This document shows positions 35,014-46,061 of a stretch of DNA of 64,000 nt, in pieces. A program made the translations under genes and the position numbers. The stretch is taken from the NCBI GenBank assembly GCA_000611775.1, contig KK106982.1:1596643-1660642 (forward strand), given 5' to 3'. Below the pieces are notes generated by a model, which did no database searches, had not been told where the DNA came from, and was given only the letters and a program-made list of their open reading frames with translations. The stretch is from Umbilicaria muhlenbergii. Taxonomy: Eukaryota; Ascomycota; Lecanoromycetes; Umbilicariales; Umbilicariaceae. How positions within the stretch are numbered: position 1 is the stretch's first letter; every line of letters starts with the position of its first letter.

Positions 35014-36991
35014 CTGACAGGCTGTTGAGATCATTGATATTCATTGTTGATTTAAGCATTTCATTAATTTATAACTTTTTCTTGAATGATCTGCTGTGTC
35101 ATGCTCTTTTTTTAAATTCTACCTTCATGAGTGACTGCTGTCAGAGCTGAGTTCAGTGCTGATGTCAGCATTAATGACATCAGCAGGAATGCTGCAATTA
35201 AGTTATACTTAAATTCTTAATTCTCTTGATCATAGTATGAGTAATCATCAGAGGATGAGTCACTTTATTGTTCAACTTCACTTCATTAATCTTGCTGATA
35301 TTAAGAGTTATAATCATCTGAGAGAGCTGCTCTGATCATGATTGCTGAAGAAGCTGTGAAGAAAGCATTTTAATTTAAAACTTTAAATTATTAATTTAAG
35401 CATGATGATGAGTAGTGACCTTTCTCCTCACATGTGAAATATTTCATATTTAAGTTAACACTTTTAACTTCTTCTCAGTTTCCTTCACACTCACCTTTAT
35501 AATTCTCTTGTTTTTTAAATGACAAAGCATTACCTTGATTGAATGACTTGATCAGAGTGTTTATGATGATCTCACTCTGTGTGACTAAAGCTCACATCTC
35601 TTGTAAAATGAAAAAAAGTATTTATTGATTTCAGTTCTCTCTGATGATTTTAAATATTTTAATTAAGGCTCCTGAGAGTCCTGTTAATTTAATATACTCT
35701 GCATTGAATGAGTTATTCTGATTAATAACTTAATAAGCTGTTATGATGTTCTTCTTAACTTTCATGAAGGTATAATCTTGATCTTTAACACACTCAAAGG
35801 TTATTCAACTTCATTTATTCAGGTCTCACATTCCTCACATTATATTAAAATTTATGATAAAAAGATAAACAGATAATCTTCTGAAAAGATTCTTCATCTG
35901 TTTAAAATATGCTGCTATGATCTCATCATTTAATTAACTCAATGAGGAGACTTGCTGTTAAAGCATGAAAGTCTTCATCTTCTTGTCATTCTTCAGTTTG
36001 TAATCTTCTTGAAATGTTTACTTCAATACAGTTCAGTCTCCCTTTGTGATTTTAAGTAAGTTGAAGTATCATTTAACTGCATCACTCTTGAGGTGCTGAT
36101 GAAAAAATACTCATGAAATGATCTCTTTATAATTTGATTCATTTGAGACTTTTGAGTCAACATAATCATTATTGTAGAAGAATTTCATATTTTTTAAATA
36201 TTTCTCTGAGTCTTCCTTGTCATCCTGAAGGTCATGAAATGATTTAATTATGAAATGACTCATTCTTGTTGTATGAGTCTTATGAGTTGACTCTGATGAA
36301 GAAGTCTGTGAATTGAAGCTCTTCAGATATAAAGGTAAATTCTCTGAGAATTGATATTAATGAGAGGTCTGCTCAGATTGTTTAATAAGTGATAATTATC
36401 TCTTGATCATGAATTAAAATAAGATTCTCTCTGTTTTAATATCTGAGAGGTGAGGAGAATATTGTAAGTGTATTATCATGAGGTAATATCTTAACTAAGG
36501 AATTATGAAGCTATGTGACAATAATGACTTAAGCTTATAGTTGATGATTCACAATAGTATGATATTGCTAGTAGGTAGAGAATTATTGTTAAGAAAGAAA
36601 ATGAGATATGCTTTAACCTTATAATATATTCCTTCTGAAGTTAATCAGTTTGAGAAAGATCTCATGAAGCAGTCACCTCAGTGAAGCTGTCTTCATGAGG
36701 TGTTCATTGCTGAATCACATCTCTGCTAAAGTGATCACCAGGACAGGAGTCTCAATTCAGGATGAAGAAATGAGATGAAACAGGATGAAATACAAGATCA
36801 AGCAGTAATTCTGTTCTCTGAGATTAAAACAGGAGTCTCATCCTGTTTTATTCTTTAATCTCAGCAGAATCCTGATCACGTGACTTCTTATATATGACTG
36901 TCAGTGGTTTTGAGACACGGGGAAAGGTTAATTCAGACACAGAGAAATTAATACATTGTAACAATTCATTATAATGATCTAGATTATCAAT

Positions 36992-39957
36992 TTATTTTAA
37001 TGACTTTAATCTTAACTGTTTTCTTTGCAGCTGTCTCTTATTACTTAAGACATATCTTAGTCTTGCTCTTGAGCTGATTGATGTTTTCATGAGTATGAAA
37101 CTTAAGTTTAATGATTTATCATGCTGACCTGATAGAATTGATAGCTTATTTAAATCTTCAGTTACATCAGCAACATCCTGTAGCTTTGCAGGTGATCTCA
37201 TATGATTAACATCAGATGATAATGCTTGAGGCTCATCATTATTCAACTCATTCACATCATAATCCTCATTCATTAACTCCTCAGTATCACTGCTTCTTAT
37301 TAAACAGACAACAATATATTACATTAAGTAACATACTTGAATACTTCAATGACTCATTGTTTTCCTCTCTTATATGTTGACATATATCCTCCTTCATCTT
37401 TATGTCTGACATTTGATGCATCACCTTCATCATGTGATAAAGAAATGTGAGTAAGACTCTCAGCATCATTCATATTCACTCATTGTGTTTCACATTCTTG
37501 ATCATTAAGGGTGAGTTCATCTGCAGAAGGAGATTAATCATCTTGAATATATTATTATATACCTTCCTCATGTGTCATCATATTATGAATGTGAGTAGTG
37601 TTGCATTTTTTGATTATCATGATGTCAGATATAATGTCTGAGTTGAAGTGACTCTGATGATAAGTAACAACATCTCATGTCATGAAAAAAAGGTGCTTCA
37701 CATCTACATTAATTACTGATATAGCAAGAATGTTCTTTGTCATTTGTGATAAAGCAGGCTTACTGATCTTCAGCTGTTTTCATAAAAGAAGAATATTATC
37801 ATGCTTTAATTTCATTTCATTAAAGTATCATGAGGCTTCACTCTCTTAATAATTTTTCATCTCTCTTGATCTCTGAAGTGTGAAACTTCTTGAAGTTAAG
37901 AGAACACTCTTCAGAGATTTCTTCATCATGTTAAAAGATGCAGGCTGTCATGATTAATATTAAATAATCTTCTGTTCTTGATAATTTGCTTCATAATAAT
38001 CAAGGAACTCTTGTTGATACTGTGCATAATCCTTAAAATCTCATTCAACACCCTGCAGTAGTGATTAGAATATAAAGTTTAAAATCATTACAATAAATCA
38101 TTAGAAATGTTGACTGCTTACCTTAAACAAATCAAGTTTTAAAGAAGAATCAAGGCAGGCACTTATTGTAAACAACACTCTCTGCTCATCATATGTTCAC
38201 TTATAATATGTTGAAAGTTTATTCTTTGCTGCTGCAATAGCCTCCTGCAGATTAGAAGATCATTTGAGTTTAAACTTTTAAACTTCTTGACACTGTCACT
38301 CTAAATGATCAAAAAGTTCATTATAAGTGATTTAAGTGCAAAAAATGCTTAACTGATCTGTCACTCTCAGTGCATCTGTAAAGCTTTGAAATGATTATAA
38401 TAAACTGATGAGATACCTGACCTGCTCTCATTCAATGTCACTGAGTATCAGGACTCATCATATAAACTTTTCCTCTTTTATTCATTTTTTGCTGAACTTA
38501 TGCATCTCATATACTCATTTAAGCATGAAGAAAGAACTGTTTCATCTTGTCACAACATCTTCAATTAAACTCTTCTGCAAATGAGGGGGTGTATTAATCT
38601 GAGTGACTTTATATCTCTCAAGTCATTGTGATGATGAGTTGACTGCAATGATTAATGCATGAACCTGAACACAAAGTTAATTGATCATTATAATATATCA
38701 TTAGAAAGACTAAAACCTTTTGAAATGTAAAATTAAAGTCTTTATCCTTCTCATGCACCTCTTTTAATTAACTCAGTGTTTTGACATCTCACTTCTTTGT
38801 AGAATTGTCATTGTTTGCTGACACTTTGAGTGAGTGTAGTAGTGCATTGATGAATAGTTGAAAGACATGTGTCATACAGTTGACAGTATTCATGTCTTCA
38901 TTTCAATGAATCTTTCATTTTCATAGCAGTGATGTCAGCTTCATGTGCAGTGTTTCATTGTTCAAGGCATTATCAGCTGTGATAACAAGAAGCTTATTCA
39001 AGAGCTTATAATTATTAAACACATTCATTATCATCTTTGTTAAATTCTTCCCTGTATGCTTGCTGTGAAGAGGAGAAAACTCAAGAAGAACCTCATGATA
39101 ATCTCAGTTATCATTTATAAAGTAATCAGTGATGTCAAGAAATGCAAGGTTATTTGAACTTGTTCAACAGTCAAGTGCTAAAGAAACTTTCATCCTTGAT
39201 TTTAATTTTATTAACACAGTTTATTTAAGTTCCTTTGCTCACTTCTTGACAAGGTGAGAGAACTTGATTTGATGAAAAGCCTCAACATCAAATTGAAGAA
39301 AATCAAGCAAGCATAAAAATGAGGAATGTTCAACTGAGTGAAAAGACATTTTAAGGTTAAGGATTGTTTAAACAAGTTGATCTTTAAAAGCTTCTTGTGT
39401 AAATCTGCTAGATGCAGGCTTAGTGAGTACAGAGTTGATGAACTGAAGTCATATCATTAGAATAAATCATTATAACAGAGATTTAAAGAAGTCAGTATCT
39501 TTTATAATAACTGAGGAAGAATTATCTGCTCTGTTTAATTCATCTCACAATTTTTGATGTTGATATGCTTTGTCATATCATTGCTCCTTGCATCATTAAA
39601 ATTAAGATGTTTCAGAACTTTCTCATAAAGTTTATAAATAACAGCAGGCTTCTCAGTTTTAATTTCAGCAGCCTCATGATATGATGCTCACAGCAGAGCC
39701 TTTCACTTTATATTATTTCAAAGAACAAGCTTGTGTCTTATCATCTTCTTGAGTGTATCCTGACCTCATTTCATTCTCTCTCACCACTCTTCAAGTTCAT
39801 CATGAAACTCAGAGGTTCAGAGAACATAATCACTCTTTTTGTTTCATAAAAGACATGCTGATGATGATTCAGTGATAAATAAGAAGTCAACAGAAGTTAA
39901 CTGTGAAGCTGAAGCTTAATCATCTTCAAAAGTAAAAGTAAATTGTGAGAAAGTCAT
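36992..39957 (-). pseudogene. hAT transposase remnant (multi-exon)
   Basis: The minus strand starts near ATG 39957. An N-terminal region precedes the catalytic-domain pattern SLALDCWTS-like near 39150-39190 and TADNALNN near 38958-38984. The C-terminal hAT dimerisation pattern (DILAI, then VDVKHLFS) lies near 37655-37760, followed by an acidic tail in open frames 37469-37287 and 37273-36992. Intron candidates carry CTAATGATTTATT branch motifs; for example 38053-38121 has a GTAAGC donor and a GCAG acceptor. Many tryptophan and arginine codons now read as stops, as expected from G-to-A and C-to-T change, so it cannot encode an active enzyme. The family assignment rests on the catalytic and dimerisation patterns and the 8-bp target duplication. 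Confidence 0.72.
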
Positions 39958-40271
39958 GCTGTCTTAAGATGAATAATGATGTTAAAGGGTATGAGAATAC
40001 AGAAAGCCCTTTGAATTAAACAGTTTATTTAAGTGAAGCTTGAATTTTAATCACTTAATTAAAAAAGTACATACATGCATTGAACTAAAGACTAAACTAT
40101 TCTGAAAAAGGAATTTTAATATATGATTATGACAATCAATGTCACCTGACAAATCACACAGTCTGATTGATGCGCTTAACATTTGTTGAACAGTCAACAA
40201 CCTTGAAAATATCTGATCACGTCAGATAATGCTTGTTTACTTCATTAAGATTTAAACTTTGATTTATTTGC

Positions 40272-41900
40272 TTACTCATTATCTGCATCATCTGCATCAC
40301 TTGCATTTGCATCACCTGCATTTACATCATTTGCATTTTCATTCTTAAGCTTTTCCTCCTCATATCCTGTAGCTACCTCACTCTTTATGAGGATATTATT
40401 GTCATCAGGGACAAAAACAACTTCAAGATGTTGAATGAAGTCATCAGAGTCTGTAGTAATTGAGGGAAGATCAACATCATCCTCATTATCATCCTCTTTA
40501 AGAATTTTGAATGACTCTTTGATTATGAAATCAGACATTTGATCATCCTCATTAAAGTATGTCTCAAATGACTCTGTATGAACTGTCTTGACCTGTGAAT
40601 TAACAATTATGATAACATTCTTCTTCAGAACCTGTTGTCTCAGAGCAGAGTATAAATAGCTAAACAGTTTTAAATAAGTATCATTATAATAAAATGTTAA
40701 AATGTAAAAGATCTGCACTGATTATTCTTCTGAATCTTTAATATGATCTGAGTTCATAATCTGCTTATGAAACTTTCTCATGATGTCAGCTGAGTCAGGA
40801 TCTTCAGCATTGATTAAGTTTTAAAAATCATTAATTCAGATGATTCATTCATAACACTTCACAGAGATGACAAGTCTGATGATGACAACTCTCTGATATT
40901 CATCATCTTTTGAATCCTGCATAGTCATAAGCATGCGTGATCATTACAAGAGATCATTATAATATTATCATAAAAACAAACAGCTCAGATGCAGATTCAA
41001 GGTCTTTTTTTAATGTTTTTATTGTGTTAAAAGTTTTTACACACTTCTGTTCCTCTTTCTGTTGTGCTTAATATGCTGCATGACGCAGCTGTTGCTCATG
41101 TTGCACTTAAAAGAATTCAGTTATCATTTGTGAGTTGATTCCTGAAATGAAATGTAGAAAGAAAAACACATATCACTTTCATCAGTATTGAAATGATTTA
41201 TCAGAATATTTAATTAATACTTCTCTTTTATAATCTTTTGATCTGCTGAGTTGACAGCTTTTCATGCATCAGTAAACCTTAACTTTTTCTTAACTTGAAA
41301 GACAGCAGCTTGATCATGATCATCAACTTTTAATAACACTGCCTCATCAGGATTCTGCATTCTCTCATGATGAAGTTCACACACCTCAATCATCTTCTGA
41401 GATGTTGTGAAGTATGAGTCAGCAGTCTTTTTCAGGTTGAAATCTGTGAAATTTTTCATAAGTGTTTCAACAGTTCTGTTTACTGCCTTGACAGCTGCTT
41501 TTACTTAAATCTTTTCTGCTATGAACATTCCTTCTTCACCTTCAATGTAAATCAAAGGTTTTGTATACTTATTAAGTGTTTTGAGCGCTAAGAATGCATG
41601 ATTAGTGATTTCATTACAATAGATCATTAGAATACCTACTGATCTTTGTTTGAAAACTGTTAATATCATTATTCACTTCAGTCTTTATTCACTTTGTGCG
41701 CGGCTTATGAGGGGTAGTAAGAACAGAGGGTGTTGAAAAGTTTAAAATTTATGCAGTTTACACATTCTCATCATCAGATTGCACTGTATGAGCGTGTTTT
41801 TTCATTGATGATGTCATCATGAAGGACTCACTCACTTGCATTGATGATGAAGAGCATTCAGCAAGGCCTGTCATGTATAATCAGTCAATAAATCATTATA
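40272..41900 (-). pseudogene. Second gene of the hAT element, unidentified, with an acidic tail
   Basis: Minus-strand open pieces at 41459-41262 and 40718-40272 lie in the same direction as the transposase, upstream of it. The first piece has a charged helical segment (MIEVCELHHERMQNPDEAV). The second ends in a strongly acidic, repetitive Asp/Asn/Ala tail. Between them is an intron-like stretch ending TTTCATTTCAG on the minus strand, near 41141-41220. Near 41820-42110 there are two diverged copies of a roughly 150-bp unit. I do not recognise a domain. Some hAT elements carry a second DNA-binding protein, and this could be one, but nothing in the sequence proves it. Confidence 0.45.
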
Positions 41901-42415
41901 ACATCTTGTTAAAATAAAAAATGTTAAAACTCATTAGTGAAGGCTTCTGCAACAGAAGTAACTTAAGAATCACTCTCTTAAATTGATGATGATGAGAGTT
42001 CTACAAGGCCTGTCATGTATAATTAGTCAACAGATCATTATATCATCTTTTTTAATAAAAGAAATTAAGACTCACTAATAAAACCTTCTTCAACAGGAGT
42101 AACACTCATCCTTAATAAAGCAGACTGAGCTGACTGATCATAAGAGTTAAAATGTGCATCATGAGAGTCATGAAGCTCATCACAAAGGCTAGAACATGAA
42201 ATATCATGAGTAAAAAATGTGCATTCAATGACTGATGAGAAGACTGCTTGCAGGTCAAGAAATAAATGATTTGTAAAAATGTGAATAATTGAGATGAGGA
42301 GTGACAGGAATTTGAGGTGAGAATGATGTTAATATGACTTTATTAATGCACACTTTAAATTTAATATAAAAGCACATGACATTATAATAACATCATGACC
42401 TTCACTCACTTTATG

Positions 42416-42680
42416 ATTTCAACATCATTCATAATCACCTTCACTCACTTTATTATGATCTCAACATCATTCATTATCACAATAAATCATCAGTTCATAG
42501 CATGTAGATTCTGTATTCTCAACATAATGATCATTTTTAACATTTCAGTGATCTCAACATCATTCATAATCACCTTCACTCACTTTATGATCTCAACATC
42601 ATTCATTATCACAATAAATCATCAGTTCATAACATGTAGGTTTTGTATTCTCAACATAACAATCATTTTTAACATTTCAG
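42416..42680 (+). repeat. Two tandem units of about 132 bp upstream of the H3-like gene
   Basis: 42416-42547 and 42548-42680 are near copies, each running from TCTCAACATCATTC-type sequence to TTTTTAACATTTCAG. They lie between a TATAAAAG motif (42365-42372) and the H3-like ATG. They could be promoter repeats or duplicated 5' leader introns, since both end in a TTTCAG acceptor-like site. Copied again at 44220-44484. Confidence 0.6.
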
Positions 42681-42681
42681 A

Positions 42682-43424
42682 ATGACATGAATGAAACAAA
42701 TAATGATCAAAGCACTCTGAAAAGCTTCAGTAACTGATGAAAAGACTGCTGCAAAAGCAAAAGCAAAAGCCAGTTCAGCTCATGCTGCACATGTTAAGGT
42801 CAAGGCCAAGGTCAATTCTAAAAAGAAGAAAATTAATGCACAAGTCACCTCTGTCATCACTGTCATCTTCATCACCAATTATCAACAGCGCCTGACACAG
42901 TATTATATTAATATTCATGCATGAAGAACAGCTGATGCTGCTGCAAGAGCAGTAAAAACTTCACATTTAATTGAAAAACTTATAATGCTTAAACCTGCTG
43001 CATGACCTGATGATAAGTTATATCAGCATAGTAATGATCAATTCTAATGATTTATCTCAATGATTGTACAGTTTAAGCGCTGCATGAAATTAAATGATAT
43101 CAAAAGTCAACAGATCTCCTCATTTCAAAAGTCTCATTCAGTAGAATTGTTCATGAGATCATGACTGAAATGATGCTTACTGAGGACATGAGCTTTCAGA
43201 TACAGCATATTATGTTGAAGGCACTGCAAGAAGCAGTGAAAGAGTACATGATATTCTTCTTTAAAAGTGAAAGTTCTGACCTTCTATTTCTAATGTTATA
43301 CTAATTTAACTTTTATCTAGACACTCAACTTGTCATCATTCATGACAAGTGTATCACAATACAGTCAAAGGATTTGACACTTGTGAAGTGATATATGAGT
43401 GAATTTGGTGCTTTGGTTCAGTAG
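42682..43424 (+). pseudogene. Histone H3-like gene in the hAT element, copy 1
   Basis: Exons 42682-43030, 43072-43272 and 43321-43424 with phase-1 introns of 41 and 48 nt (GTAATG...TACAG and GTTCTG...TACTAAT...TCTAG) keep one frame over about 217 codons. What is seen: the start reads M, T, stop, M, K, Q, which matches the universal H3 start MARTKQT if C-to-T and G-to-A changes are undone. A basic Lys/Ala tail follows (KAKAKAKAS, NSKKKK). The core has ALHEIK, YQKSTDLL, FSRIVHEI, ALQEAVKEYM and, after intron 2, NTQLVIIHDK and KDLTLVK, which align in order with alphaN, alpha1, alpha2, loop 2 and alpha3 of H3. About seven codons now read as stops, all explicable by those transitions, with no frameshift. 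The tail is about 115 residues against about 50 in H3, and loop 1 is longer by about four. It is divergent from canonical H3 and somewhat CENP-A-like. Nearby TATAAAAG at 42365. Confidence 0.8.
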
Positions 43425-44485
43425 ATACAGTTAGTCATGCGCAGATTATATTAAAACTCAATTCAACAGTTTTAACAATTAAATGTAACAATTTATTATG
43501 AAATATAAACTGATGACTCCTTAAATAATGTCTATCTTAATGTAATATTGTATCAAGCCTCTTTAGGTTAGGCTTAAGTTACTGTCATCATGATGTATTA
43601 ATGATGCAGAGATAACAAAACTATTCCTGTCTCATTCTGTCAACAGAACTGAGATGAAACTGAAAAATCATCACTGAGATGAAATAAGATTGAGATGAGA
43701 CAAAGACTAGAAATTTGATTCTGTCTCATCTCAACAGCCACTGTAATCTCTGCAAGATGTCATCAATGATGTTAACTTCTTTAATCACGATGATGATGAG
43801 AGTTCTACAAGGCCTGTCATGTATAATTAGTCAACAGATCATTATATCATCTTTTTTAATAAAAGAAATTAAGACTCACTAATAAAACCTTCTTCAACAG
43901 GAGTAACACTCATCCTTAATAAAGCAGACTGAGCTGACTGATCATAAGAGTTAAAATGTGCATCATGAGAGTCATGAAGCTCATCACAAAGGCTAGAACA
44001 TGAAATATCATGAGTAAAAAATGTGCATTCAATGACTGATGAGAAGACTGCTTGCAGGTCAAGAAATAAATGATTTGTAAAAATGTGAATAATTGAGATG
44101 AGGAGTGACAGGAATTTGAGGTGAGAATGATGTTAATATGACTTTATTAATGCACACTTTAAATTTAATATAAAAGCACATGACATTATAATAACATCAT
44201 GACCTTCACTCACTTTATGATTTCAACATCATTCATAATCACCTTCACTCACTTTATTATGATCTCAACATCATTCATTATCACAATAAATCATCAGTTC
44301 ATAGCATGTAGATTCTGTATTCTCAACATAATGATCATTTTTAACATTTCAGTGATCTCAACATCATTCATAATCACCTTCACTCACTTTATGATCTCAA
44401 CATCATTCATTATCACAATAAATCATCAGTTCATAACATGTAGGTTTTGTATTCTCAACATAACAATCATTTTTAACATTTCAGA

Positions 44486-45228
44486 ATGACATGAATGAAA
44501 CAAATAATGATCAAAGCACTCTGAAAAGCTTCAGTAACTGATGAAAAGACTGCTGCAAAAGCAAAAGCAAAAGCCAGTTCAGCTCATGCTGCACATGTTA
44601 AGGTCAAGGCCAAGGTCAATTCTAAAAAGAAGAAAATTAATGCACAAGTCACCTCTGTCATCACTGTCATCTTCATCACCAATTATCAACAGCGCCTGAC
44701 ACAGTATTATATTAATATTCATGCATGAAGAACAGCTGATGCTGCTGCAAGAGCAGTAAAAACTTCACATTTAATTGAAAAACTTATAATGCTTAAACCT
44801 GCTGCATGACCTGATGATAAGTTATATCAGCATAGTAATGATCAATTCTAATGATTTATCTCAATGATTGTACAGTTTAAGCGCTGCATGAAATTAAATG
44901 ATATCAAAAGTCAACAGATCTCCTCATTTCAAAAGTCTCATTCAGTAGAATTGTTCATGAGATCATGACTGAAATGATGCTTACTGAGGACATGAGCTTT
45001 CAGATACAGCATATTATGTTGAAGGCACTGCAAGAAGCAGTGAAAGAGTACATGATATTCTTCTTTAAAAGTGAAAGTTCTGACCTTCTATTTCTAATGT
45101 TATACTAATTTAACTTTTATCTAGACACTCAACTTGTCATCATTCATGACAAGTGTATCACAATACAGTCAAAGGATTTGACACTTGTGAAGTGATATAT
45201 GAGTGAATTTGGTGCTTTGGTTCAGTAG
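44486..45228 (+). pseudogene. Histone H3-like gene in the hAT element, copy 2
   Basis: An exact second copy of the 42682-43424 gene, 1,804 bp downstream, with the same exons, introns and stops; this follows from the tandem duplication. It is the copy closest to the present right end of the transposon (45549). Confidence 0.8.
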
Positions 45229-46061
45229 ATACAGTTAGTCATGCGCAGATTATATTAAAACTCAATTCAACAGTTTTAACAATTAAATGTAACAATTTAT
45301 TATGAAATATAAACTGATGACTCCTTAAATAATGTCTATCTTAATGTAATATTGTATCAAGCCTCTTTAGGTTAGGCTTAAGTTACTGTCATCATGATGT
45401 ATTAATGATGCAGAGATAACAAAACTATTCCTGTCTCATTCTGTCAACAGAACTGAGATGAAACTGAAAAATCATCACTGAGATGAAATAAGATTGAGAT
45501 GAGACAAAGACTAGAAATTTGATTCTGTCTCATCTCAACAGCCACTGTAATCTCTGCAAGATGTCATCAATGATGTTAACTTCTTTAATCATTTTCATGA
45601 AGTGCTGAGAGTGATATTCATAAGCTGAGTTCTCTTGCAAGATTAATTTGCATGAAGCAGTCACCTCAGTGAAGCTGCTTTCACAAGATGCTCATTGTTG
45701 AATCTCATCTTCATGAGGTGTCATCAATGATGTTAACTTCTTTAATCACTTTTATGAAGTGCTGAGAATGATGTTCATTGACTGAGCTCTCTTGTGAGGT
45801 TGATTCACATGAAGCAGTCACCTCAGTGAAGCTGCTTTCACAAGATATTCATTGTTGAATCATATCTTCATGAGGTGTCATCAATGATGTTGACTTCTTT
45901 AATCACTTTCATGAAGTGTCAGAAGTGACATTTATGACTGAGCTTCCTCATGAGGTTGATTCATTAACAAAAGTTACCTTTGCAAGGTTGTGTCATTATT
46001 AAACATAATTTTTCTTATTTTGAACTAGCACCTGATGAGTTCTGTACATTGAATGCTCACA

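Larger units (their letters stand above)
21561..36462 (-). mobile_element. G3: minus-strand Ty3/gypsy fossil, split by later insertions
   Basis: Reading on the minus strand from right to left: gag with a zinc-knuckle pattern near 35401-35445; then reverse transcriptase near 24400-25200 (SFMND catalytic-box region near 24700), RNase H near 23850-24200 and integrase near 22600-23520 with the His/Cys-type N-terminal region. Gag and pol are separated by later insertions: G2 (25917-32513), a solo R LTR holding a solo F LTR (32518-33383), and a MITE inside the gag-side segment (34221-35013). LTRs were not identified, and both outer limits are approximate. It looks like the oldest layer of this part of the window and is very heavily broken. 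Confidence 0.7.
36727..45549 (-). mobile_element. hAT DNA transposon, 8.8 kb, carrying a histone H3-like gene
   Basis: Flanked by a perfect 8-bp duplication ATCTCTGC (36719-36726 and 45550-45557). The ends read TAAAGTGATCACC (left) and TACAGTGGCTG (right, inverted). Both ends also share subterminal GAGATGAAAC / GTTTCATCTC-type repeats, at 36770-36850 and 45430-45540. Contents: a transposase remnant and a second unidentified gene, both on the minus strand, and a divergently transcribed histone H3-like gene on the plus strand near the right end. A 1,804-bp direct duplication near the right end spans the transposon edge and gives a second right end at 43745. The coding parts are mutated by C-to-T changes, so the copy is non-autonomous now. 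Confidence 0.85.
41985..45591. repeat. 1,804-bp tandem direct duplication, identical by eye
   Basis: 41985-43787 is repeated at 43789-45591 with no difference I could find by reading; base 43788 is C where 45592 is T. Each copy holds the H3-like gene, its upstream repeats, the hAT right end and about 40 bp of the flanking R LTR. The duplication therefore happened after the hAT insertion. Because both copies carry the same RIP-like mutations, it also post-dates the mutation, or it is an assembly artefact. Confidence 0.9.
36463..46061 (-). repeat. R-family LTR split by the hAT element
   Basis: The left part is 36463-36726 and the right part 45550-46061, on either side of the hAT transposon. 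Together they read from TGTAAGTGTA to GAATGCTCACA, the R LTR in reverse. The right part has about three tandem copies of an approximately 150-bp unit (CATGAAGCAGTCACCTCAG onward), whereas the LTR at 56710-57164 has one. Its left side meets the G3 fossil and its right side a truncated G1 copy. No matching flanking duplication was seen, so recombination is possible. Confidence 0.8.

Noticed and set aside
42395-42685. 96-codon frame (also at 44199-44489) taken as a separate gene
   Set aside because: It is made of the two tandem 132-bp units upstream of the H3-like gene and reads in hydrophobic repeats; it is better seen as promoter or leader DNA.
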